Shown here piece after piece: positions 1-8,115 of a DNA stretch of 43,884 nt (its first letter is position 1; each line of letters opens with the position of its first letter). The stretch lies in NCBI GenBank assembly GCA_027483605.1, contig JAIXUE010000014.1:1-43884 (forward strand). The letters run 5' to 3'. Source of the DNA: Cryomorphaceae bacterium. GTDB lineage: Bacteria; Bacteroidota; Bacteroidia; Flavobacteriales_D; Crocinitomicaceae. Position numbers and translations under genes: made by a program. A model generated the notes under the pieces. It worked only from the letters and a program-made list of their open reading frames with translations. It made no database searches and was not told the origin of the DNA.

Positions 1-3000
1 CAGCTAAAATATTCCCAAGGTTGTTGCTAAAGCCTGTGAGCACAACGCCATTCATGGAAAGCGTCACGGTCATGTTGGCTGTATAATTGAGAATTTGAGC
101 GTTGTAGGTAAAAATGGACTGATTAATGGTGTGTCCATTCGGGTCCATATTGTAAATGACTTGCGGAATGGCGCAAGGCTCGTAGCCAATTTCTCTTTGC
201 TCTGTATCCGTTCCGCAAATGTTTGTAGCGGTAATGCTGATGTTATTGATCCCTGCTTGCAGTGTCACAGGAATGCTCAATTGATTGCCAATGAGCGTGG
301 CGCCATACTGAACAATACCGTTGTTCAATACTTGAATTCCGGAAACATCATTGATTTGGGCTACTGTTGCCGTCACAATGACATTCGGATTACTGAGCCC
401 AAATAAGCCAGCCGCAGGACTCGTGATGTCAACGCTGGGTTGCACACAAGGAGCTGTGTAGGTGTAGGTGATATTTTCGCTGGCAACACCGCAATTATTT
501 TGTGCGGCTAAAGTCACTAAATTGGCGCCGTTGTTCAGTTGCAAAGTTGCCGTTATATTGCCATTCTGAAAACTGAAAGGAACTACTGCATTGTTCAACA
601 ATAAGTTGACATTTTGAGCACTAGAAATATTGCTTACGGTAGCACTGAATTGAAAAACAGGATTGGTGCTTGCTCCGGCAGCTTGCCCAAAGAGAATCTG
701 CGGTGCGACACATGGTACGTAATTGATGTTGAGGGTTTGGCTAGTTCGGTCACAGGCATTTTTACCTTGGATGACAATCGTATTCGGGCCAGGCTGTAAA
801 TTCAAAGAAGCACTCAAGGTCTGATTTTGGAGGGTAAATGTTTGGCCGCCTTGCCCATTTAAGGACAAGATGATTTGCTCATTGGTCAGCGCAGTCACTT
901 GCGCACTTAGAGCGAATGCAGAAGTAGCAACGGTTGTTCCGTTTAAAGCACTATTGGCAATAGCTATTTGCGGTGCGATACAAGGCACGTAGGACAAGTT
1001 CCAGGTCTGGAGGTCCGAACCGCAGTTGTTTGCAGCGCTCAAGGTGAGTACGTTATTGCCAAGAGTTAATTGAACATTGGCCGTTACGGTGCCATTTTGG
1101 AAATTGAAGGCAATAGGCGCGCCGTTGTGTAATAAACTCAACTGATTGGCGTTGGTGATTTGAGACACTTGCGCACTCAGGTTGACCATCTGATCAGTAC
1201 TTTGCATATTCGAAGCAGGACTGATGCTACTGATTTGTGGAACGCTACAAGGCTCATAGTTGATTGTCCAGTTTTCGATGTCGCTGCCGCAACTATTTGT
1301 TGCTACCAATTGAACTACGTTTAGCCCTTGTTGGAGGTTAATGCTAGCGCTGAGTTGGTTGTTGCTGAAGCTGTAATTTTGTACCTGACCATTGACTGTA
1401 AATTGAATTTGATTGGCAAAAGTATTGGTCAGCAAAGCGTTGTATACAAAATTAGCATTACTCGTACTTGCTCCATTTGGAACAGCGGCAGTTGTGGTAA
1501 TTTGTGGTGCCTGACACTGCGCATAATTAATTTGTAGTGTTTCTATATCTGAACCACAAGCATTGGAAGCTTGAATGACTATTGTATTGTTGCCTTGAAC
1601 GAGATTAACAGAACTTGAAATATGATTGTTATTCCAATTGAAAGGAATATTGACCCCATTTAATTTCAATTGAACGCTTTGGTTAGACGCCAGATTACTT
1701 ATGTTAGCCATGAGGCTGAGTACCTGATTATTGGTAGTTGTGCCACTTGCAGTTGGTTGTAAAAGCGTAATTTGAGGAGCGATGCAGTTATCGTAGCGCA
1801 CAAATATGGTTTGCGTTGCTTGGCCACAAGAGCGAACAGCGTTAATGACAATCTGGTTCACGCCTACTTGTAAATTAACTGTTGAAGAAAGGTTGGCTTG
1901 TACGCTATTGAAATTGCCATTTGAGAAAGAAAATGCAACAGGCGAACCATTGTTAGTGACGCTCACGCCATTTTGGAACGGCATGTTTTGAATAGTAGCA
2001 GAAAGTGGAAAGGCGCTATTGGTCACTACAAGTGGTGAATTACTTGAATTGTTGTTCCAATTGCCCAATACATTGATAGTAGGCGCCTGACAATCGTCAA
2101 AAGTATACGTAAAGGTCTCGACATCAGATCCGCAGTCGTTGGTAGCGGTAATGGTCAGGGTATTGATGCCCGCTAGCAGTTGCGCATTGAGTTCGAGCGC
2201 GTTGTTGGTGAACGTAAAGGCCGTTTGTTCAATTCCGTTGAAAATGACTTTGATGTTGTTGCGGTTGTTTACGTTCAAGACAGTTGCACGCAGGCGTAAA
2301 GCGGCGTTGTTTAGTGTAGTATTGATAGCTGGGCTGGTCACGCTAATGACTGGTGGAATACAATTTTGAAAATTGATACTGCTATTGATTTGGTCTGTTC
2401 CGCATGGATTGGTGTACTTTACTTGGAAAGTGTTGAGCCCAGGACTTAAGGTGATGCTTGCATTGATTTTATTGCCAATGAGCTGAGCATTAGGAACTGC
2501 AATGTTATTGTGCAAGACCAGTACTTGTCCGTTTTGAGTACTTCCTGTTAATTGCGCACTAAGTGTAAGCGCACCTTGGTTGGTGGTGGTGCCTGGCGCG
2601 TTGGGTTGCAACCAGCTGAGTTGTGGCGTGCGGCAGTCGTCGTAATTGATGGTGATTTGATCAAAAGCGCTACCGCAATCGTTGGTGGCTGTAATGCGGA
2701 TGCTATTGGCTCCGGGTGTGAGGTTGATGCTGCGTTGCAACAAGCCGTTATTTGTATTGAAATTGAACCCATTCACCGACATGCCGTTGTGCAAAATCTG
2801 AATTTGGTTGTTGTTCAAATGCCCACTGAGTGTTGCGTTGAGTGCATAAGTGGCTTGCTGCACCGTCGTGTTATTTCCACCTGCATTCATGATTTGAACC
2901 GTGGGTAATTGGCAAGCAACTTGTTCTATCTGAACCGATTGGATCTTGGTTCCACAAGCAGTTGTTGCCGTAATTGTAAATCTGTTAAGACCTGGTAATA

Positions 3001-3200
3001 GGTTCACCAACGCTTCTACTCTTCTTGTTTGCGCATTGAAATTAAAGGGTAAGGATTCGTTCAATTGATTGGTGAGTTGTATTTCTTGGGCGCTATTGAC
3101 ATTGGCGACGTCAAAGCGCAATAGGATACTCGTAACCGAAACACTCGTTTGTGGTTGTCCAACAACACTGATGACAGGTTGCGGACAATTCTGCGTGAAG
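1..3200 (-). repeat. Tandem ~270-bp coding repeats (11 complete units plus a partial)
   Basis: The second cysteine codon of successive units falls near 3187, 2911, 2633, 2358, 2090, 1784, 1513, 1246, 981, 709, 448 and 173, a period of about 257-306 bp. Units share the pattern NG near the middle, then F-x-x-N-x-L-x-A-x-L-x-L-x-x-G-x-N, then N-x-CG and a Cys 13 residues on. One unit has CD instead of CG (near 747) and one has 14 residues between its cysteines (near 490). Nucleotide identity between units is low although the protein pattern is firm, so the array is old rather than a fresh amplification. Confidence 0.85.
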
Positions 3201-4051
3201 TTATTGATGTTTGTTACAGGTGAGTTGTCTTCGCGGGCTGGTGCCGGTTTGGATTCTCTTCCTTTAAAGTGAATTTGAAAGAAACCAGAAGTGTAGTGGT
3301 ACCAATCGTTTCTTAGGCGGGGGTCTGCTTGTATGAGTCCATCAAAAGAATCCGCCATGGTAAAAGTTGTTTTATGCTCTAGGCCAATACTGAATCTTCC
3401 TTTGTGATACGCCAATCCAAAACCGAGACTTGGCATCCAGTTGACGGCCCAAGCATTACTTTGGATACCATCGAGGCGTGTTTCATAAATTTGATCTAGG
3501 GATAAACCAACCTGACTAAGCGGTGTATTTAAACTTGAAAAAGAATTGTAGTCATAAATACCATTTGAATCCAATATATCCGACCAAGTTTGCTGCCATG
3601 TGAGGCCCAAGCCCCCAAAAACATATGGATCAAAGCCGGTGCGTTCGCGCAAGCGGCCTGCATGCAATACGAGTTCTAAATCAAGCTCACGGATGTCCGA
3701 ACGAAAATTATGGACATACTGGTTAGCGCCTACTAAATAATCGTCCAAAAGTGGATTTAAATTGATGTCAGAGGCGTTTAATGTTGCATATGAATTGGAC
3801 TGACCATACCATTGCCCAGCTAAAAATCGTCCGCGAAGGTCAAAAGACAAGCCGCGCCCGTAGTCATAATTAAAAGAGCGTCCGAGGGTGAGCCCCCAGC
3901 CGTTGTAGCGTTCGTTGTCTAGATCTGTACTGTGCCAAGTACCGCCATAATTAAAGCCCCAAAACCATTTGGAGGAATTGTAATTGACGTGTTGTGCAGA
4001 AATACTCGTGATGGTGAGCATGCAGAGAAGGAGCGCGTAAAGGTTTCTCAT
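1..4051 (-). CDS. Outer-membrane barrel protein with a long tandem array of cysteine-containing repeats (3' end off window)
   Basis: The reading frame opens with ATG at 4051 and stays open to the left edge, so at least 1350 residues are encoded and the C terminus is missing. Residues 1-20 form a signal peptide ending ISA-Q. Residues about 21-270 are rich in aromatics and alternating polar/hydrophobic strands (for example WGLTLGRSFNYDYGRG, SLGFGLAYHKGRFSIGLEHK), as in small outer-membrane beta-barrels that precede OmpA-type modules in Bacteroidota. From about residue 285 on there are at least eleven units of about 90 residues. Each ends with a G-x-N-x-I-x-I-x-A-x-N-x-CG strand and a second Cys 13 residues later, usually followed by a Pro two residues on. 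The units look like beta-sandwich (Ig-like) modules exposed on the cell surface or in the periplasm. Function is unknown. A C-terminal OmpA or sorting domain may lie outside the window. The barrel assignment is inferred from composition. Confidence 0.8.
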   Translation of the reverse strand, partial: MRNLYALLLCMLTITSISAQHVNYNSSKWFWGFNYGGTWHSTDLDNERYNGWGLTLGRSFNYDYGRGLSFDLRGRFLAGQWYGQSNSYATLNASDINLNPLLDDYLVGANQYVHNFRSDIRELDLELVLHAGRLRERTGFDPYVFGGLGLTWQQTWSDILDSNGIYDYNSFSSLNTPLSQVGLSLDQIYETRLDGIQSNAWAVNWMPSLGFGLAYHKGRFSIGLEHKTTFTMADSFDGLIQADPRLRNDWYHYTSGFFQIHFKGRESKPAPAREDNSPVTNINNFTQNCPQPVISVVGQPQTSVSVTSILLRFDVANVNSAQEIQLTNQLNESLPFNFNAQTRRVEALVNLLPGLNRFTITATTACGTKIQSVQIEQVACQLPTVQIMNAGGNNTTVQQATYALNATLSGHLNNNQIQILHNGMSVNGFNFNTNNGLLQRSINLTPGANSIRITATNDCGSAFDQITINYDDCRTPQLSWLQPNAPGTTTNQGALTLSAQLTGSTQNGQVLVLHNNIAVPNAQLIGNKINASITLSPGLNTFQVKYTNPCGTDQINSSINFQNCIPPVISVTSPAINTTLNNAALRLRATVLNVNNRNNIKVIFNGIEQTAFTFTNNALELNAQLLAGINTLTITATNDCGSDVETFTYTFDDCQAPTINVLGNWNNNSSNSPLVVTNSAFPLSATIQNMPFQNGVSVTNNGSPVAFSFSNGNFNSVQANLSSTVNLQVGVNQIVINAVRSCGQATQTIFVRYDNCIAPQITLLQPTASGTTTNNQVLSLMANISNLASNQSVQLKLNGVNIPFNWNNNHISSSVNLVQGNNTIVIQASNACGSDIETLQINYAQCQAPQITTTAAVPNGASTSNANFVYNALLTNTFANQIQFTVNGQVQNYSFSNNQLSASINLQQGLNVVQLVATNSCGSDIENWTINYEPCSVPQISSISPASNMQSTDQMVNLSAQVSQITNANQLSLLHNGAPIAFNFQNGTVTANVQLTLGNNVLTLSAANNCGSDLQTWNLSYVPCIAPQIAIANSALNGTTVATSAFALSAQVTALTNEQIILSLNGQGGQTFTLQNQTLSASLNLQPGPNTIVIQGKNACDRTSQTLNINYVPCVAPQILFGQAAGASTNPVFQFSATVSNISSAQNVNLLLNNAVVPFSFQNGNITATLQLNNGANLVTLAAQNNCGVASENITYTYTAPCVQPSVDITSPAAGLFGLSNPNVIVTATVAQINDVSGIQVLNNGIVQYGATLIGNQLSIPVTLQAGINNISITATNICGTDTEQREIGYEPCAIPQVIYNMDPNGHTINQSIFTYNAQILNYTANMTVTLSMNGVVLTGFSNNLGNILA

Positions 4052-4134
4052 AAAAATTGTTTTGTCAGGCTTGCCTAAATTTTGTGCCAAAGATCTTTAA
4101 AATTAAGATTTTAAGAAATAATTAACAGCCTAAA

Positions 4135-5028
4135 TTAATGTTTTGGAAAGTAGGTGTAGTTGGTAAAACGCAAAATACTGAGTTGGTCAGTGCGTACATC
4201 TTTTTTAATCAAGGAACCTAAAAACCCAGTTTTATAGTCGTATACAATCTGGTAATCGGTCAAAAAAGTTCCGTTTTCGTAGCGGTGCATTTCTATTAAA
4301 TTGCCCCATTGGTCATAACGGTAGCGCCATTCATCTTTTGGGGTAGCAAGGCTGTCGCTGGAAGTTGCTTTATGGGAAAGCAAACCATTTTGATCGTATT
4401 TGAAATCTATTCTTTCGCTATTTTGAGAAATGCGGTAATAACTCAAAATACTCCTGAGGTACTGTTCGTTGTCATATGATTTGGTGACTTCAATATAGGG
4501 CCTCTGGTAATTGTTGTAACGCGTGTAGTCTTGGGGTTTGTCTTGATGGTAGCGCAGGGTTTCGGTGCGCATCTTGACAGAAGAAATCAGAGAATCTTTG
4601 CGGTGGTCATAGACGTCTCTGTAGAGGGCTACAACCGTAAGTCTACCGAGCGTATCATATGTGTAATGCTCAGCAATCGCTCCTCCGTAAGCAGCATAAC
4701 GGTGCAAACATAGTTGCCCATTTTCGTTATATGCATAATGATGAAAGATGCTGTCTTTGGAAGCTCCCTTTTGAAGGATTTCCATGCTGGCAATCAGTTG
4801 CCCCTTTTGATTAAAGGTATATCTGAATGTATCGGGGCTTGGCTTAAAGGCTTCAGTTCCCTTTTTGTAGGTATAAAAACCATCAATTGTACGAATGTGT
4901 TGGGCCGCGATGAGGCTATCGTTGAAGAATGGTGTTGTGCCAAAAGCTTGTCCTTCTTGATTCAAGATAAACTGCGCGTTTAGCCCTAAAGCACAACAAC
5001 TCCAAAAAATGAGCAAAACCACCCTCAC
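4135..5028 (-). CDS. Secreted YD-repeat (RHS-like) protein of unknown function
   Basis: The product is about 297 residues. I chose the GTG at 5028 because its G is also the last base of the glyS stop codon (TAGTG), the same one-base overlap seen at several other junctions here. A TTG at 5058 in the same frame would add ten residues and overlap glyS by 31 bp. The N terminus (M-R-VVLLIFWSCCALGLNA-Q) is a signal peptide. The body holds five or more degenerate YD-type motifs of the form Y-x-Y-(D/N)-x-x-G-x-L, such as YTYDTLGRL and YRYDQWGNL, in the pattern of RHS/YD-repeat proteins but far too short for a toxin-bearing RHS shell. It probably lies in the periplasm or outer membrane. It is transcribed after glyS; no functional connection to tRNA charging is evident. 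Confidence 0.7.
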   Translation of the reverse strand: MRVVLLIFWSCCALGLNAQFILNQEGQAFGTTPFFNDSLIAAQHIRTIDGFYTYKKGTEAFKPSPDTFRYTFNQKGQLIASMEILQKGASKDSIFHHYAYNENGQLCLHRYAAYGGAIAEHYTYDTLGRLTVVALYRDVYDHRKDSLISSVKMRTETLRYHQDKPQDYTRYNNYQRPYIEVTKSYDNEQYLRSILSYYRISQNSERIDFKYDQNGLLSHKATSSDSLATPKDEWRYRYDQWGNLIEMHRYENGTFLTDYQIVYDYKTGFLGSLIKKDVRTDQLSILRFTNYTYFPKH

Positions 5029-6572
5029 TAGCGCAGTCCCAATAAAACGCTTTTCCAACTTGCTTTTTGTGCAATGACGCCTTCTAGTTCAGCAATGCTG
5101 ATGCGGTCTTGGGTCATGGTGTCGCGGTCGCGGATGGTCACGGTTTGGTCTTCTAAAGTTTGGTGATCAACGGTAATAGAAAACGGTGTTCCAATGGCGT
5201 CTTGACGGCGGTAGCGCTTGCCGATAGAATCTTTCTCGTCGTAGAGTACGCTGTATTCGAGCTGTAGTTGCGCCATGATTTCGCGGGCTTTTTCTGGCAA
5301 GCCATCTTTTTTGATCAAAGGCAAGATTGCTGCTTTGTAAGGCGCCAATACGGCTGGTATTTTGAGCACCACGCGCTCAGAACCGTCTTCGAGTGTTTCT
5401 TCTTGGTAGGCAGCACTGAGTACTGCTAAGAACATGCGGTCTAGGCCAACAGAAGTTTCGACCACGTAAGGCACATAACTTTGGTTGAGCTCAGGATCAA
5501 AAAACTGAAGTTTTTTGCCAGAATATTGTTCGTGTTGCTTGAGGTCGAAGTCTGTGCGGGAGTGGATGCCTTCGAGTTCTTTGAAGCCCATCGGGAACTT
5601 GTATTCGATGTCACAGGCCGCGTTGGCGTAGTGCGCTAATTTGAGGTGATCATGGAAACGGTAAAGTTCTTGACCAAGCCCAAGGTTTTGGTGCCATTTG
5701 GTTCGGAGGGTTTTCCAGTAGTCGTACCATTTCATTTCTTCGCCTGGACGCACAAAAAATTGCATTTCCATTTGCTCGAATTCGCGCATGCGAAAAATAA
5801 ATTGGCGCGCCACAATTTCGTTGCGGAAGGCCTTGCCAATTTGGGCAATTCCAAACGGAATTTTCATGCGACCAGATTTCTGAACATTCAAAAAGTTGAC
5901 GAAAATACCCTGAGCGGTTTCTGGACGTAGGTAAATAGTGCTGGCATCGCCGGCAACAGAGCCCAATTCGGTGGAGAACATGAGGTTGAACTGACGGACT
6001 TCTGTCCAGTTTTTGGAACCGGAGATTGGACAGACAATTTCTAGGTCGATGATGAGCTGACGAACGCCTTCGAGGTCGTTCTGCTCGAGTGCGTTTTTCA
6101 TGCGCTCCTCGATTTGTTCGATTTTTTCTTGGTTGCGAAGTACATTAGGGTTGGTAGCCCTAAACTGAGCTGCATCGAAAGCGTCACCGAAGCGTTTTTG
6201 CCCTTTTTCTACTTCTTTTTCGATCTTTTGACGGATCTTTTCGATGTGGTCTTCGAGGAGGACATCGGCGCGGTAGCGTTTTTTGGAGTCTTTGTTGTCG
6301 ATGAGCGGGTCATTGAAAGCGTCGACGTGGCCCGATGCTTTCCAGGTAGTGGGGTGCATGAAGATAGCGGAGTCGAGCCCGACAATATTTTCATGGAGCT
6401 GAACCATTGCCTTCCACCAATAAGTTTTGATGTTGTTTTTGAGTTCTGCACCCAACTGACCGTAGTCGTAGGTGGCGGCTAACCCGTCGTAAATTTCTGA
6501 AGACGGGAAAACGAATCCGTATTCTTTGGCGTGTGAAATGAGGTCTTTGAGGCGGTCTTTTTGTGCTTCCAT
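5028..6572 (-). CDS. glyS: Glycyl-tRNA synthetase (single-chain, alpha2 type)
   Basis: Attaches glycine to tRNA(Gly) in the cytoplasm. The 514-residue protein matches the dimeric class II GlyRS type rather than the alpha2-beta2 type. Near the N terminus is the family-typical segment SHAKEYGFVFPSSEIYDGL. The class II catalytic core contains motif 2 (FRNEIVARQFIFRMREFEQ) and the motif 3 region GLDRMFLAVL. The C-terminal ~100 residues form the anticodon-binding domain (VLAPYKAAILPL... through IGKRYRRQDAIGTPF). The central part (LRPETAQGIFVNF) is typical. Start ATG at 6572 lies only five bases after a perfect TATCTTTG promoter box, so the mRNA may be nearly leaderless. The last base of its stop codon is shared with the next gene. 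Confidence 0.96.
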   Translation of the reverse strand: MEAQKDRLKDLISHAKEYGFVFPSSEIYDGLAATYDYGQLGAELKNNIKTYWWKAMVQLHENIVGLDSAIFMHPTTWKASGHVDAFNDPLIDNKDSKKRYRADVLLEDHIEKIRQKIEKEVEKGQKRFGDAFDAAQFRATNPNVLRNQEKIEQIEERMKNALEQNDLEGVRQLIIDLEIVCPISGSKNWTEVRQFNLMFSTELGSVAGDASTIYLRPETAQGIFVNFLNVQKSGRMKIPFGIAQIGKAFRNEIVARQFIFRMREFEQMEMQFFVRPGEEMKWYDYWKTLRTKWHQNLGLGQELYRFHDHLKLAHYANAACDIEYKFPMGFKELEGIHSRTDFDLKQHEQYSGKKLQFFDPELNQSYVPYVVETSVGLDRMFLAVLSAAYQEETLEDGSERVVLKIPAVLAPYKAAILPLIKKDGLPEKAREIMAQLQLEYSVLYDEKDSIGKRYRRQDAIGTPFSITVDHQTLEDQTVTIRDRDTMTQDRISIAELEGVIAQKASWKSVLLGLR

Positions 6573-6577
6573 AGCTG

Positions 6578-6585
6578 CAAAGATA
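6578..6585 (-). promoter_or_regulatory. Predicted -7 promoter box of glyS
   Basis: The minus strand reads TATCTTTG, a perfect match to the Bacteroidota sigma-A -7 consensus TAnnTTTG, ending five bases before the glyS ATG. No convincing -33 TTTG is seen. The flanks (TGCTTTTCG before it, C after it) are nearly identical to those of the maeB promoter. Confidence 0.6.
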
Positions 6586-6595
6586 CGAAAAGCAC

Positions 6596-6603
6596 TATTT
6601 TTA
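6596..6603 (+). promoter_or_regulatory. Possible -7 promoter box of the cyclase-family gene
   Basis: TATTTTTA matches TAnnTTTG at all but the last base and ends four bases before the ATG at 6608. With the glyS box on the other strand it fits both promoters into the 35-bp divergent gap. No -33 element is recognisable. Confidence 0.4.
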
Positions 6604-6607
6604 CTCT

Positions 6608-7360
6608 ATGATTTTTTACCTCGACCCACAGCATTTTATCGACACCAATGCACCCATTGATCTTTCCCTTGCGCTCAGTGCTAGCTCAGACAACCCCAGA
6701 GCTTGGTATGTAGACGCACCGCGCATGGAACCCGTTCGGGCAAATGGTTTTGTCGGAAGCGTGGCAGAGGGTGGCGCGGTTAATTTCCGAGATGTATTTT
6801 TCAATCCACACGGGCACGGCACCCACACAGAGTCTTATGGGCACATCAGCGAAGTAATTTATCCGGTGAGTGCAGCACTCAAGCACTTTTTTTACAAGGC
6901 TACTTTGATCAGTGTGATGCCACGCGTACTCGAAAATGGTGACCATGTGGTTTTTGCAGACCAACTTGAGTCTTTATTGGGCTCGGGGTCTACAGAAGCG
7001 ATCATCATCCGAACCTTGCCCAACCTCAGTGCGAAGTTATCGATGAATTATTCGGGAACAAATCCTTGTTATTTTGATGTGGGCGTGGTTGATTTACTCG
7101 ATCAGCTTGAAGTCAAGCATTTTTTGGTCGATACGCCTTCTGTGGATCGGGAGGAGGATGGTGGTGAGTTGGTTTTTCACCATGCTTTTTGGAAAGTACC
7201 CGAAGCACCAGTGGCAGACCGCACGATTTCCGAATTGATTTTTGTCCCTAATGACGTAGCAGACGGCGCGTATATCTTAGAACTTCAGGTGGCGCATTTT
7301 GTCAATGATGCGGCGCCAAGCAGACCGCTACTATATGCTATAAACGAAAAAAAGGACTGA
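6608..7360 (+). CDS. Cyclase-family (kynurenine formamidase-like) metal-dependent hydrolase
   Basis: The 250-residue protein belongs to the cyclase fold family (PF04199) that includes bacterial arylformamidase KynB. The metal-binding signature appears around residues 70-85 as HGHGTHTESYGHI, the counterpart of the family motif HxGTHxDxPxH with Glu and Tyr-Gly in place of Asp and Pro. The segment near residue 178 (FLVDTPSVDREEDGGEL) is also characteristic, including the DTPSVD loop. It is a soluble cytoplasmic protein without a signal peptide. No other tryptophan-catabolism gene is nearby, so its substrate cannot be named. It is transcribed divergently from glyS. Its stop codon lies inside the left arm of the terminator hairpin at 7347-7377. 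Confidence 0.8.
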   Translation: MIFYLDPQHFIDTNAPIDLSLALSASSDNPRAWYVDAPRMEPVRANGFVGSVAEGGAVNFRDVFFNPHGHGTHTESYGHISEVIYPVSAALKHFFYKATLISVMPRVLENGDHVVFADQLESLLGSGSTEAIIIRTLPNLSAKLSMNYSGTNPCYFDVGVVDLLDQLEVKHFLVDTPSVDREEDGGELVFHHAFWKVPEAPVADRTISELIFVPNDVADGAYILELQVAHFVNDAAPSRPLLYAINEKKD

Positions 7361-7377
7361 TGAATCAGCCCTTTTCC
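7347..7377 (-). terminator. Rho-independent terminator, strongest on the minus strand
   Basis: On the minus strand GGG-CTGA-TTCA-TCAG-TCC forms a stem with one G-U pair and is followed by seven T residues. On the plus strand the same stem has one A-C mismatch and only a four-T tail. It would end transcripts from the acetyltransferase/sprA side or the candidate RNA at 7378-7575, and more weakly those of the cyclase gene. Confidence 0.7.
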
Positions 7378-7575
7378 TAGTAGTAGACAAAACTGTCTGA
7401 GTGGTACGTTTTAGTAATAAGGACAGGAACTTCTTATGCTTATTCCTTTCGGACGTTGACAAAAACTATTAAACTCTTATCAAACTAGAAAATGAAACTG
7501 CCTCTCCAAGCAGCTTGTCAACTTATTAGCATAAGAAGTTGCCTGTTTCTCTCCTTATTTCATATTAAACTTAGT
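7378..7575 (-). ncRNA. Candidate structured non-coding RNA (long nested hairpin)
   Basis: This gene-free stretch between convergent genes holds a nested inverted repeat. 7416-7423 pairs with 7552-7559 (8 bp), 7424-7427 with 7542-7545 (4 bp), 7428-7440 with 7528-7540 (13 bp, perfect) and 7455-7462 with 7515-7522 (8 bp, perfect). Between the last two helices is an internal bubble; on the minus strand its 3' side can form a small TCC-GAAA-GGA hairpin. The apex contains a further CTGC/GCAG hairpin. An intrinsic terminator follows at 7347-7377 on the minus strand, which sets the preferred strand. The architecture (closing stem, bubble, terminal stem) resembles 6S RNA, but I recognise no family sequence. 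It could also be a long 3' UTR structure or an old miniature inverted-repeat element. The rest of the gap, 7576-7671, shows nothing I can assign. Confidence 0.4.
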
Positions 7576-7671
7576 GCATAAAAATTGAACCACAGGTGTC
7601 AAATGAACATCATGTCCTATTGACTGAATATTACCCTCTTTTTTGTGAATATTGCATCTAGAGCAGTTCAG

Positions 7672-8115
7672 TTATTCAAAAAAAAGTCGGCCGTTGATCC
7701 ATTCGGGATCTAGGGTGGCGTGGTTGCGACGGTAAAAATTGAGGGCGGTATGGTTCCAGTCCAAGACTTGCCAGTCCATGCGCTTGACGCCCATTTGTTT
7801 GGCAATCCGCACAACTTCATCAAATAAAGCTTGGCCAAAACCTTGCTTGCGCACGACTTCTTTTACATAAAAGTCTTCTAAATACAGGCAGCGTCCTTTC
7901 CAAGTGGAATAGGAAATATAATAGAGGGCAAAACCGATGACTTCATTAGAATCATCGGTAGCTACAATGGCGCTGCAGATGCGTTCGTCAAAGAGGTCGA
8001 TTTCGAGTTGCTGTGGCGTATTGACAACCTGTTCGGGCGCTCTTTCGAAGGAAGCTAATTCTTCTATCAATTGAAAAATGGCAGCGACGTCTTGTCGTGT
8101 AGCAGTGCGGATCAT
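7672..8115 (-). CDS. GNAT-family N-acetyltransferase (SSAT/diamine acetyltransferase-like)
   Basis: A 147-residue acetyl-CoA-dependent acetyltransferase. The order of conserved segments matches the spermidine/spermine N1-acetyltransferase-like branch: IRTATRQDVAAIFQLIEEL near the N terminus, FALYYISYSTWKGRCLYLED near residue 75, the acetyl-CoA loop V-R-K-Q-G-F-G-Q-A-L near residues 91-100, and WQVLDWNHTALNFYRR near the C terminus. The substrate is not certain; polyamines, thialysine or other small amines are all used by relatives. Its ATG shares one base with the sprA stop codon (TAATG), so it is probably translated by reinitiation after sprA as the last gene of that operon. A role in secretion is not implied. 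Confidence 0.85.
   Translation of the reverse strand: MIRTATRQDVAAIFQLIEELASFERAPEQVVNTPQQLEIDLFDERICSAIVATDDSNEVIGFALYYISYSTWKGRCLYLEDFYVKEVVRKQGFGQALFDEVVRIAKQMGVKRMDWQVLDWNHTALNFYRRNHATLDPEWINGRLFFE

Noticed and set aside
1..3200. Regularly spaced repeats as a possible CRISPR array
   Set aside because: The period is about 270 bp, identity is at protein level only, and there are no short identical direct repeats with unique spacers.
95..3272. Several plus-strand ORFs of 60-118 codons within 1-3300
   Set aside because: They are antisense shadows of the repeat protein; the minus frame has a signal peptide, periodic motifs and an open frame of over 1350 codons.
4078..4120. AT-only inverted repeat between the YD-repeat gene and the repeat-protein gene
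   Set aside because: The stem is short and made only of A-T pairs, with no clear T-tract, so it is weak as a terminator and expected by chance in such AT-rich DNA.
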